A stretch of DNA of 25,922 nt from CAZWSE01 sp964636575 (GTDB lineage Bacteria; Pseudomonadota; Alphaproteobacteria; Rhodobacterales; Rhodobacteraceae). The stretch is from positions 1-25,922 of the forward strand of contig CAZWSE010000052.1 in the NCBI GenBank assembly GCA_964636575.1, given 5' to 3'. Position 1 is the first letter of the stretch, and every line of letters starts with the position of its first letter. Of this stretch, positions 1 through 7,756 are shown in pieces. The notes under the pieces are model-generated. The model made no database searches. It was not told the origin of the DNA and saw nothing but the letters and a program-made list of their open reading frames with translations. The position numbers and the translations under genes are program-made.

Positions 1-734
1 AGATGCCAGTCCGAGAACTCGATGGGCGCGTGGAACCACATGGCGTGGTCGAGGCTCGCGGTCATCACTTTGCCCTGAAACCACGTCAGCCCATGGGGGC
101 GCAAGGATGATCCGAGCAGGTTCATATCCGACGCATAGGCGAGCAGGCAGTGTTGCATCTGCGGGCCTTGGCCAAAGGCTGCTTCCATGCGGAACCAAAG
201 CTGGTTTTCGTCGCTTGTCTTGTCTGGGGTGAAGAAATTGCGCGGGGCGACTTCGCGCAGTTCAATGGGGCGTTTGCGCAGGAAATCGGCGTGATACTTT
301 TCAGGGATCTGACCCACGACATCTGCGCGCAATTCGTCCCTGTTCGGCCAGTCTTCGGGCTTGCCCACGTCGCGCATAGGGTGTTGATAATCCCACCCGT
401 CCTCGTCGATGTGAAAGGACGCGGACATGTTGAAAATCTGCTTCCCGTGCTGGATCGCAACAACCCGTCGGGTGGTAAAACTGCCGCCGTCACGGGCGCG
501 GTCGACTTGATAGATCACTGGAATTTCAGGATCACCGGGCCGGATGAAATAGGCGTGCAGCGAATGGCACAGACGGTCGGGCACGGTGCGGTAGGCGGCC
601 ATAAGCGCTTGCGCGATGACATGCCCGCCGAAGATGCGGGTGGTCGTCTCGCCCCCGCCCCCGATGCCGCGAAACAGATCGACCTCAAGCTGTTCTATGT
701 CCAGCAAATGCAGCAATTCGTCGGCAGGGGTCAT
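1..734 (-). CDS. tesB: Acyl-CoA thioesterase II (TesB), 3' end cut by window edge
   Basis: Hydrolyses acyl-CoA to free acid and CoA in the cytoplasm. Only the first 244 codons are present because the gene runs off the left edge. The protein starts MTPADELLHLLDIEQLEVDLFR and shows the double-hotdog pattern: an N-terminal hotdog with GGHVIAQAL (about 36-44) and HSLHAYFIRPG (about 58-67), then a second hotdog with AYASDMNLL (199-207) and ASLDHAMWFH (226-235). Asp203 and the Ser/Thr position near 226-227 match two of the three catalytic residues of E. coli TesB; the third (Gln) would lie beyond the edge. The start is the ATG at 734-732, with GGAGAA upstream; the ATG at 739-737 gives an immediate stop. 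It is the last visible gene of the long minus-strand run, 73 bases after the acetoacetyl-CoA synthetase gene. A role in releasing CoA from dead-end acyl-CoAs of this locus is an inference. Confidence 0.93.
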   Translation of the reverse strand, partial: MTPADELLHLLDIEQLEVDLFRGIGGGGETTTRIFGGHVIAQALMAAYRTVPDRLCHSLHAYFIRPGDPEIPVIYQVDRARDGGSFTTRRVVAIQHGKQIFNMSASFHIDEDGWDYQHPMRDVGKPEDWPNRDELRADVVGQIPEKYHADFLRKRPIELREVAPRNFFTPDKTSDENQLWFRMEAAFGQGPQMQHCLLAYASDMNLLGSSLRPHGLTWFQGKVMTASLDHAMWFHAPIEFSDWH

Positions 735-807
735 GTCATCAGTTCTCCGCAATAGACGACGATACAAAATCGCAATGGTGTCGGGAAAGCAACTGCTTGG
801 CGGGGTC

Positions 808-2763
808 TTAGGTCGTGGCCCGTGCGTTGGCATAGGTGATGAAGAAATCAAAGCTGTCCGGATTGGCCATGCTGTCACGGTTCACGACAGTGGCCGGATC
901 GCCGCCAAGCAGCAGCTTTTTGACCGGCACTTCGAGTTTTTTGCCAGACAGCGTGCGCGGCACGTCCTTGATTTCGATGATCTCGTTCGGCACGAACCGC
1001 GCCGAGACCTGAGCGCGAATGGCGCTGTTGATTTGATCCTTCAAAGCCTCATCAAAGGTGACCCCATCGGCTGTCACCACAAAAAGCGGCATAAAGCTGT
1101 CGCGCCCCAGAAATTCCAGATCGACCACCAACGCATCCATCACCGTGTCCAACCCTTCGACCGCTTGATAGATTTCCGCGCTGCCCAACCGCAGCCCTTT
1201 GCGGTTGATCGTGGCGTCCGAGCGTCCGTAGATCACCGACGCCCCTTTTTCATCGATCGAAATCCAGTCCCCGTGCCGCCAAACGCCCGGATAATCGGCG
1301 AAATAGCTGTCAAACAGGCGTTTCCCGTCGTCGTCGCCCCAAAAATAGAGCGGCATGGAGGGCAGCGGCTCTGTACAGACCAGTTCGCCGACCTCTCCGA
1401 TCAATTCCGCGCCGTTTTCATCGAAGGCCCGCACCGCATTGCCCAACACCCGCGCCTGCATTTCGCCTGCAATGACCGGAAGGCGCGGGTTGCCCGCCAC
1501 GAAAGCCCCTGCAAGGTCGGTTCCGCCGGACACAGGCCCCAGCCAGATGTCGGTTTTCACGTCCCTGTAGATCCAGTCGTATGTGTCCGCAGACAAAGGC
1601 GACCCCGTCGCGCCGAGCGATCGAAGCGCTGACAAATCAACCGTGTCGCGCGGGGTTATCCCTGCTTTCATGCAGGTGCTGAAAAAGGCCGCCCCCGCCC
1701 CGAAATAGGTGATCTTTTCATCTGCAACGAACCGCCAGACGGCCCCCAGATCAGGATGGTTAGCTGCCCCGTCGAACATTGCAACTGTGGCCCCTTGCCC
1801 TAGGGCCATGAACTGCGAATTCCACATGATCCAGCCCGATGAGGTTAGCCAGCAATATCTGTCGTCGGCCATGATGTCCTTGTGCAGCGACTGCTTTGCG
1901 GCCTCCAGGATGATGCCGCCGTGCCCGTGGACGATGGGTTTGGGGTTGCCCGTGGTGCCGGACGAATAGACGATCCATAGCGGGTGTTCGAACGGGACTT
2001 GTGTTGGCTGGAACGGAACCGTGTCGCCGGTCAGATCATCCCACGCCATGTGCCCGTCCGGCAGGTCGCCGACCACGGGCAGGGTCACGAATTGCGCGAC
2101 ACTTGGCAGGCCCGCGTTGATCTGTGCCAGCACGTCGCGCCGGTCAACAGTCGCGCCCGCATGCACATAGCCGTCCTGCGCAATCAGCACCTTGGGTTCG
2201 ATCTGTTTGAACCGGTCCAGAATGGCGACATGCCCCATATCGGGGGCACACAGCGACCAAATCGCGCCAAGGCTGGCACTGGCCAGAAACCCGATCAGCG
2301 CGGGTTCAGTGTTGGGTAAAATGGCAACCACACGGTCCCCCTGCCCCACGCCCATGCGCGCCAAATGCGCAGCGACGCTGGCCACTTGATCGCGCAGCTG
2401 GCCCCATGTCATTTCAGACCGCCCGAAGGTCTCAGATTGGACGATCAGGGCGGTTTTGTCGGGCTGCGTATCGCTGTGTTTCAGGATGTTTTCCGCGTAG
2501 TTCAAAAACCCGCCGGTGCCCCATTCCATGTCAGGCATCTGGCGTTTGACCAGCAGTTTCTCGGGCCGCACCGAGGCGCGCACATCGAAGAAATCCCAGA
2601 TCGCGGTCCAGAAGGATTCGAGATCGGTCACGCTCCACCGCCACATGGCGTTGTAGTCTTCAAAGGTCAGGTTTTGGCTGTCCGCGACGAAGCGTTCAAA
2701 CTGCGCCATCCGCGACGCGTCGGCCCGTTCAGGCGTGGGGGTCCAAAGGGTCTTGCCGCTCAC
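808..2763 (-). CDS. Acetoacetyl-CoA synthetase (acetoacetate-CoA ligase)
   Basis: An ANL-superfamily acyl-CoA synthetase expected to turn acetoacetate, ATP and CoA into acetoacetyl-CoA. At 651 residues it has the usual length of the family. The N-terminal part (about 1-110) is the ACS-type cap with WRWSVTDLESFW. The AMP-binding motif YSSGTTGNPK is at 266-275. The C-terminal domain ends with TLSGKKLEVPVKK, where Lys608 matches the catalytic, acetylatable lysine of acetyl-CoA synthetases. The start is GTG at 2763-2761, overlapping the TGA of the upstream hydrolase gene as GTGA, which suggests translational coupling. With the thiolase at 12967-14163 it would convert acetoacetate to two acetyl-CoA. 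A related short keto acid as substrate is possible, and it is the only CoA ligase visible in the locus, so it could also be the entry enzyme. The family call is firm; the exact substrate is not. Confidence 0.92.
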   Translation of the reverse strand: MSGKTLWTPTPERADASRMAQFERFVADSQNLTFEDYNAMWRWSVTDLESFWTAIWDFFDVRASVRPEKLLVKRQMPDMEWGTGGFLNYAENILKHSDTQPDKTALIVQSETFGRSEMTWGQLRDQVASVAAHLARMGVGQGDRVVAILPNTEPALIGFLASASLGAIWSLCAPDMGHVAILDRFKQIEPKVLIAQDGYVHAGATVDRRDVLAQINAGLPSVAQFVTLPVVGDLPDGHMAWDDLTGDTVPFQPTQVPFEHPLWIVYSSGTTGNPKPIVHGHGGIILEAAKQSLHKDIMADDRYCWLTSSGWIMWNSQFMALGQGATVAMFDGAANHPDLGAVWRFVADEKITYFGAGAAFFSTCMKAGITPRDTVDLSALRSLGATGSPLSADTYDWIYRDVKTDIWLGPVSGGTDLAGAFVAGNPRLPVIAGEMQARVLGNAVRAFDENGAELIGEVGELVCTEPLPSMPLYFWGDDDGKRLFDSYFADYPGVWRHGDWISIDEKGASVIYGRSDATINRKGLRLGSAEIYQAVEGLDTVMDALVVDLEFLGRDSFMPLFVVTADGVTFDEALKDQINSAIRAQVSARFVPNEIIEIKDVPRTLSGKKLEVPVKKLLLGGDPATVVNRDSMANPDSFDFFITYANARATT

Positions 2764-3965
2764 GTCAGTGCGCCGTGGATCATCGCTTTCATTTGGGACC
2801 GCGACGGGTAGGAACTGCTGGGCATCAGTTGGGTGAAGAAGATCACGGACAGATCATGCACCGGATCGACCCAGAAAAACGTCGAGGCCATGCCGCCCCA
2901 TGAGAAATCCCCGACCGATCCCGGCACCCGTGCGCGCGATGCATCCAAGACCACAGCGCCGCCAATCCCGAAGCCCATGCCGTCCATCGGTTGTTCCGCA
3001 AAACTGCGCGGCCCCATTGATGCAATGTCGCCCGCAAGGTGGTTTCGCATCATGAAGTTGAGCGTATGGGGCGAGATAATCCCCTGCCCGCCGGTGCGCA
3101 GCATCTCGGTGAATTTCATGTAGTCGTCGATGGTGCCGACAAGCCCGCCGCCACCAGAGAACATGTGATTGTCCAGATAGGGCGACCCTGCGCTGTCATC
3201 GACCATGCGCATGGGATCGTCGGTTTTCTGGATGGCGTTGATGTCAAATCCGCCTTCCGCCAAGGGCGAATAGAGCGCTGCAAAACGGTCTTGCGCGCCT
3301 TTAGGCACCGTGAACCGCGTGTCGTCCATGCCGAGCGGTCCCAGAATTTCGTCTGTCAAAAACGCATCGAGCGTCTTGCCGCTGATCACCTCAATCACGC
3401 GGCCAATGATGTCGATCCCGACCGAGTATTCCCACCGTGACCCCGGCTGAAACGCGAGCGGCAAGGCAGCGACTTGGGTCGCGATCTCTTCAAGGGTGCG
3501 ATTGCCCGCGCCGAAATCGAGCTTGGCCTCGGCCATCGCTTCGGGCAGCAGGCCGGGGTTGAACGAATAGCTTAGCCCTGACGTGTGGGTCAGCAGTTGG
3601 TGCAGGGTCGGGGCGGGGCAAGGCTCCGTCTGGGAAATGTCGGATGCCCCGTCACGCAGACACCGCGCGTCGGCAAACCCTTCGATGAAGTTCGACACAG
3701 GCGCGTCCAGATGCACGATCCCGCGTTCGACCAGCATCATCAACGCCACAGACGTGATCGGTTTGGTCATCGAATAGATGCGCGCAACCGTATCGCGTTG
3801 CCACGGCAAATCGCGGGCCAGATCGCGCAGACCGCAATCGTGGTAGAACGCTTCTTTCCCGCCTTGTGCGATCAGAACCGAACAGCCCGGATAGCGGCGC
3901 GCGTCCACATAGCCCTGCATCCAGCTTTTGAGACGGTTGAGGCGGGTCGGATCAAAGGACGCCAT
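2760..3965 (-). CDS. Serine hydrolase, beta-lactamase/EstB esterase family
   Basis: A 401-residue class C beta-lactamase-fold hydrolase (family VIII esterase-like). The nucleophile motif is SMTK at 65-68, the Tyr motif is YSV at 180-182 in place of the beta-lactamase YxN, and a WGG motif sits at 356-358, as in EstB-type esterases. I see no export signal, so it should be cytoplasmic. It lies six bases after livF and overlaps the acetoacetyl-CoA synthetase start by GTGA, so it belongs to the importer operon. A Shine-Dalgarno GGAGG lies inside the end of livF, 11 bases before the ATG. The context suggests it cleaves an imported ester or lactone to a carboxylic acid that is then made into a CoA thioester; this is inference. 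A DD-peptidase or true beta-lactamase role is less likely given the missing signal peptide and the catabolic neighbours. Confidence 0.88.
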   Translation of the reverse strand: MASFDPTRLNRLKSWMQGYVDARRYPGCSVLIAQGGKEAFYHDCGLRDLARDLPWQRDTVARIYSMTKPITSVALMMLVERGIVHLDAPVSNFIEGFADARCLRDGASDISQTEPCPAPTLHQLLTHTSGLSYSFNPGLLPEAMAEAKLDFGAGNRTLEEIATQVAALPLAFQPGSRWEYSVGIDIIGRVIEVISGKTLDAFLTDEILGPLGMDDTRFTVPKGAQDRFAALYSPLAEGGFDINAIQKTDDPMRMVDDSAGSPYLDNHMFSGGGGLVGTIDDYMKFTEMLRTGGQGIISPHTLNFMMRNHLAGDIASMGPRSFAEQPMDGMGFGIGGAVVLDASRARVPGSVGDFSWGGMASTFFWVDPVHDLSVIFFTQLMPSSSYPSRSQMKAMIHGALT

Positions 3966-3971
3966 CGGGGG

Positions 3972-4673
3972 TCAAACCTCCAGCCATTCCTTGCGCACAT
4001 CTTCGCGGGCTTTCAGCTCGGCCGGTGTGCCTTCAAACACGACCTGCCCGTGGCCCATGACGTAGACGCGATGCGCAATATCCATTGCGATGGACAGCTT
4101 TTGTTCGACCAGCAAGGTCGAGATCCCGCGATCCGCGATTTCCTTCAGCACGTCGGCAACCTTTTGAACCATCTGCGGCGACAGGCCTTCGGTTGGTTCG
4201 TCAATCATCACGAAATCAGGGTCGCCCATCAGGGTCCGGCACATGGTCAGCATTTGTTGTTCGCCGCCCGACAGCACCGATGCTTCAACATCAGCCCGTT
4301 CGTTCAGGTTTGAAAACATATCGAACATCATCTGCATCGACCAACGGCCCGCGCCGTCTTTCTGGCCCGGTTTCAGGCCAAGGTTCAGGTTCTGGCGGGT
4401 GGTCAGGCCGGGAAAGATATCGCGGTTTTCGGGGACATATCCGATGCCCATATTCGCGATCTCATAGGCCTTGCGCCCGGCGATTTCGGTGCCCTTGAAC
4501 TTGACCGATCCTTTCGGTTCGACCTCGCCCATGATGGCCTTACAGGTGGTCGACCGACCAACCCCGTTGCGGCCCAGCAAAGCGACGATTTCGCCTTCCT
4601 GCACGTTCAGGGTCACCCCTTGCAGGATGTGGGATTTGCCGTAGTAGGCGTGCATGTCTGTGACTTCAATCAA
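3972..4673 (-). CDS. livF: Branched-chain-type ABC importer ATPase LivF, with Walker A Lys replaced by Arg
   Basis: A 233-residue ATPase subunit of a HAAT-type importer, acting at the inner membrane with LivG on the LivH/LivM permeases. The ABC signature LSGGEQQ is at 134-140, Walker B FVMIDEP at 154-160, and the LivF-typical LLVEQ at 187-191. The Walker A reads GRNGVGRST (34-42), with Arg40 in place of the invariant Lys; the codons GGT CGG TCG are clear. The start is TTG at 4673-4671, overlapping the livG stop as TTGA, with GGAG about 8 bases upstream. The next Met (residue 7) would cut into the first strand. The substitution could make this site weak or ATP-binding only. I recall similar Arg-containing P-loops in relatives but cannot check. 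Confidence 0.93.
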   Translation of the reverse strand: MIEVTDMHAYYGKSHILQGVTLNVQEGEIVALLGRNGVGRSTTCKAIMGEVEPKGSVKFKGTEIAGRKAYEIANMGIGYVPENRDIFPGLTTRQNLNLGLKPGQKDGAGRWSMQMMFDMFSNLNERADVEASVLSGGEQQMLTMCRTLMGDPDFVMIDEPTEGLSPQMVQKVADVLKEIADRGISTLLVEQKLSIAMDIAHRVYVMGHGQVVFEGTPAELKAREDVRKEWLEV

Positions 4674-5431
4674 TGGTCTGCCTCCAAGGCTGCGCCTAGG
4701 TAGGCTTCTTGTACGCGCGGGTCGGCGCGGACGTCTGCGGGTTTGCCTGTGGCGATGATTTCGCCGTAAACCAGCACCGAAATACGGTCCGCCAGCCCAA
4801 AGACAACGCCCATGTCGTGTTCAACCATGACCAGCGTTTTGCCTTCCGTGACCTTCATGATCAGATCGGTGATATAGTCGGTTTCAGAATGGCTCATGCC
4901 TGCGGTCGGCTCGTCCAGCATGATCACATCCGCGCCGCCTGCAATTGTAATGCCAATCTCAAGCGCGCGTTGTTCGGCGTAAGACAGCGTGCCAGCAGGC
5001 AGATCGCGCCGCTCAAGCAGGTTGATCTGATCAAGGATCGCATCGGCCCCTTCGGTCAGCTTGCGGGACTTGTTCACGAGGTTCCAGAACGAATATTTGT
5101 ACCCCTGAGACCACAGCAGGGCGCAGCGCACGTTTTCAAACACGGTCATCGCCGGAAAGATATTGGTGATCTGAAAAGACCGAGACAACCCGCGCCGGTT
5201 GATCTGAAAAGGCTGCAATCCGGCAAGATCTTCGCCGTGCAGTTTGACCGACCCTTTGGTTGCAGGAAACCGAGCCGTAATCAGATTAAACAGGGTCGAT
5301 TTGCCCGCCCCGTTCGGCCCGATGATGGCATGCCGTTCACCTTTCCCGATGGACAGATCAATGCCGCGAATGATCTTGGCCATGCCAAAGCTTTTCTCTA
5401 ACCCGTCGAGTTGGAGTGCAGGTGTGCTCAT
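4670..5431 (-). CDS. livG: Branched-chain-type ABC importer ATPase LivG
   Basis: The second ATPase of the importer, 253 residues when started at MSTPALQLDGLEKSF. Walker A GPNGAGKST (38-46) is intact with Lys44. The signature is LSYAEQ, close to the LivG-typical LSYGEQ, and Walker B is VIMLDEPTAG. The reading frame stays open upstream to 5539, but that part lies inside livM and has no ABC sequence. The ATG at 5431-5429 has AGGAGA a few bases upstream and overlaps the livM stop as ATGA. It should pair with LivF; since LivF has Arg in its P-loop, LivG may provide the main catalytic site. The substrate is unknown: this subfamily carries amino acids but also urea, amides, aromatic and aliphatic acids. 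Confidence 0.95.
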   Translation of the reverse strand: MSTPALQLDGLEKSFGMAKIIRGIDLSIGKGERHAIIGPNGAGKSTLFNLITARFPATKGSVKLHGEDLAGLQPFQINRRGLSRSFQITNIFPAMTVFENVRCALLWSQGYKYSFWNLVNKSRKLTEGADAILDQINLLERRDLPAGTLSYAEQRALEIGITIAGGADVIMLDEPTAGMSHSETDYITDLIMKVTEGKTLVMVEHDMGVVFGLADRISVLVYGEIIATGKPADVRADPRVQEAYLGAALEADH

Positions 5432-6723
5432 GATCTGTCTCCTGCGGTATTGGCCTCTGACCATGCTTCTTTCAGGTAGGGCGCGTTCATCTTGGCGATG
5501 CCGATCCCGAAGGCTGCGATGGCCCCTGCAACCAACCACGGCAGCAACGTGTGACTGTCGAATGTGGTCCAGAACAGGGTCATCTCATGATCGCCTGTCG
5601 CCGCGTGGCGATAGTGAAAGATCATCTCAACCAAGGCGCATAGCCCAAGGATGCCAAAGGCAGCGGGCACCAATGTGATGAAGTAGGGCGCGAGCAGGGA
5701 TTTGAATTTTCCAAGTCTGAACACCGGCACATGCATCATCATCAGCCCTGCCAACCCTCCGGGGAAGAACATGACCGTCGCCACAAACAGGGTGCCTGCG
5801 TAGAAGGCCCAAAGCTCTGTTTCCAAGCTCAGCACCGTTTGCACCAGCGTGAACACGATGGCCCCGATGATCGGGCCGAAGAAGAACCCGACCCCGCCCA
5901 GGAAGGTCACCAGAAGGATCACACCGGATGAGGCTGTGTTCAGGTTTTCTTCTGTCAGGATTTCGTAGTTGATCGCGAACAAGCCACCCGCAACGCCTGC
6001 AAAAAAGCCGGATGCGATGAAGCTGTAGTAGCGGACCCAGCGGGCGGAATAGCCCAAAAACTCGGCCCGTTCCGGGTTGTCACGAACTGCGTTGGCCATG
6101 CGCCCGACAGGCGTGCGCGACCACAGGTACATGAGGGCCGCAGACAAAAAGACCCAGAAGGCTGTCAGATAGTAGACATCGCCTTGTTGCAAGAATTCGT
6201 TGCCGAAGAAGGGCATGGCGTAGGTCCGGTCGCCGGAAATACCTTCCTCACCACCAAAGAAGGCGACGATGATGACCGAACAGGCTGCGATCAGCTCGCC
6301 CACGCCAAGCGAGATCATGGCAAAGACGGTGCCCGCGTTGCGCGTCGAAAAGGCGCCCACGATCATCGCAAGCCCCATACCGAACAAGCCGCCAAAGACC
6401 GGCAGAACCGGCAGCGGGAAGCTGGCAAAGAAATCAGAGGCATTCATGATGTGCATACAGGCAAAGCCGCCAACGCCCGCATAGACGGCGTGGCCAAAGG
6501 ACAGCATCCCGCCTTGGCCTAGCAGCATATTGTAGGCCAGCGCGAAGACCACTGTGATCCACATCTGGTTCATGATGGTCAGGGCCGAATTTGAGGTGAA
6601 GATATAGGGCATCACCATCAAGGCCACAGCCGCCAAAATCCACGGCATCAGCGTCAGCGTCATGGACCCTGCGCGCATTCGCTGGGCGGGTTTGCTCGGG
6701 TCGGTTGTCAGTTGATCGGTCAT
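5428..6723 (-). CDS. livM: Branched-chain-type ABC importer permease LivM, with long C-terminal extension
   Basis: An inner-membrane permease subunit of 431 residues. The first hydrophobic helix is near 27-47, followed by FALAYNMLLGQGGMLSFGHA (81-100), the hallmark of LivM proteins. The cytoplasmic coupling loop contains RDNPERAEFLGYSARWVRYYSF, and FLGGVGFFFGPIIGA follows near the end of the core. After the usual end of LivM (about residue 335) the protein continues for roughly 95 residues with two more hydrophobic segments (about 345-365 and 392-412). LivM is more often about 320-360 residues, so this tail is unusual. The ATG overlaps the livH stop (ATGA) and its own stop overlaps the livG start (ATGA), so the four genes are probably translationally coupled. 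Confidence 0.95.
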   Translation of the reverse strand: MTDQLTTDPSKPAQRMRAGSMTLTLMPWILAAVALMVMPYIFTSNSALTIMNQMWITVVFALAYNMLLGQGGMLSFGHAVYAGVGGFACMHIMNASDFFASFPLPVLPVFGGLFGMGLAMIVGAFSTRNAGTVFAMISLGVGELIAACSVIIVAFFGGEEGISGDRTYAMPFFGNEFLQQGDVYYLTAFWVFLSAALMYLWSRTPVGRMANAVRDNPERAEFLGYSARWVRYYSFIASGFFAGVAGGLFAINYEILTEENLNTASSGVILLVTFLGGVGFFFGPIIGAIVFTLVQTVLSLETELWAFYAGTLFVATVMFFPGGLAGLMMMHVPVFRLGKFKSLLAPYFITLVPAAFGILGLCALVEMIFHYRHAATGDHEMTLFWTTFDSHTLLPWLVAGAIAAFGIGIAKMNAPYLKEAWSEANTAGDRS

Positions 6724-7676
6724 GAGTGCCGCTTTCCGAACAGACCTGCGGGGCGGAAGATCAGGATCAGCACCATCAGGATATAGGGCAGAATGTCAGC
6801 GATCTGCGGGCTTGTGACTGTCCAGAGATCACGGAACACGTTGTCGCTCAGGTTCTCGGGCGTCGCGATTCCGATGGCGTTCAGCACATCCGACATCGCC
6901 AGATTGTAGGACTTGGCGAATGTCGTGATCCACCCGATCAGCAGGGATGCAATCAAAGCCCCCCACAGCGATCCAAGACCCCCGATTACGATGGTCACAA
7001 AGACGATAGACCCAAGCACAAAGGCCATGCCGGGGAAGGTGCCAAGCACAGGCCCCGCGATGACGCCCGCCACACCGGCCAAGGCGGTGCCGACGCCAAA
7101 GACGCCCATGAAGATCAGCGGCACGTTATGGCCCAAGGCCTCAACCGTGCGCGGGTAACTTAGGGCCGCTTGGATAATCATACCGACGCGCGTTTTGGTC
7201 AGGATGTACAAAAGGCCAATGAAGATCCCGACCGAGATGAAGATCATGAAAATCTTGTAGGCCGGAATGGAATTGCCCGCGATGGAGAAGGCCGTGAAGT
7301 TCAGCACTTCGGGGATGTTGTAGGGCATCTGGTTCTTGCCCCAGATAAACTGCACCAGTTCCTCGATCAAAAGGGCCAGACCAAAGGTAAAAATCAGCTC
7401 TGGAACGTGGCCATATTGGTGGACCCGCCTGAGCCCGTACCTTTCAACCCCTGCCCCGAGAACGCCCACGATAATGGGTGCAATCAACAGCCCCATCCAG
7501 AACCCCAGCGCGATGCTGATCTGGTAGGCGAAATAGGCCCCAAGCATGTAGAAACTGGCGTGAGCGAAATTCAGAACGCCCATCATAGAGAAAATGAGCG
7601 TGAGGCCGGCGGAGAGCATAAAGAGCAGCAGTCCGGTCACAAGCCCGTCGATGACGTTGACGAGGATGAGTTCCAT
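6720..7676 (-). CDS. livH: Branched-chain-type ABC importer permease LivH
   Basis: An inner-membrane permease of 318 residues, normal for LivH. It opens MELILVNVIDGLVTGLLLFM followed by LSAGLTLIFSMMGVLNFAHASFYMLGAYF, the classical LivH start. The coupling loop is AALSYPRTVEALGHNV, and the core continues with VIGGLGSLWGALIAS and ends with RPAGLFGK. At least eight hydrophobic segments can be read. The ATG at 7676-7674 follows an 80-base gap after livK that holds a GC-rich hairpin. The stop overlaps the livM start by ATGA. It forms the membrane channel with LivM. Confidence 0.96.
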   Translation of the reverse strand: MELILVNVIDGLVTGLLLFMLSAGLTLIFSMMGVLNFAHASFYMLGAYFAYQISIALGFWMGLLIAPIIVGVLGAGVERYGLRRVHQYGHVPELIFTFGLALLIEELVQFIWGKNQMPYNIPEVLNFTAFSIAGNSIPAYKIFMIFISVGIFIGLLYILTKTRVGMIIQAALSYPRTVEALGHNVPLIFMGVFGVGTALAGVAGVIAGPVLGTFPGMAFVLGSIVFVTIVIGGLGSLWGALIASLLIGWITTFAKSYNLAMSDVLNAIGIATPENLSDNVFRDLWTVTSPQIADILPYILMVLILIFRPAGLFGKRHS

Positions 7677-7714
7677 CGATCCCCCAAAGGGTTAGGTGTG
7701 CAAATATGTGGTGC

Positions 7715-7740
7715 CCCGTCCCACGCGATGGCGGGACGGG
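7715..7740 (-). promoter_or_regulatory. GC-rich hairpin between livK and livH
   Basis: Arms CCCGTCCC (7715-7722) and GGGACGGG (7733-7740) form a perfect 8-bp stem with a 10-base loop, starting 16 bases after the livK stop. In the direction of transcription no U-run follows, so it is not a textbook rho-independent terminator. In binding-protein-dependent importer operons such hairpins often protect the abundant binding-protein mRNA or partly attenuate the permease genes. That role here is inferred. Confidence 0.55.
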
Positions 7741-7756
7741 TCGTTAGAAACGCGGG

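Noticed and set aside
7715..7740. Rho-independent terminator of livK
   Set aside because: The stem is strong but no U-run follows in the direction of transcription, so I call it a stability or attenuation hairpin.
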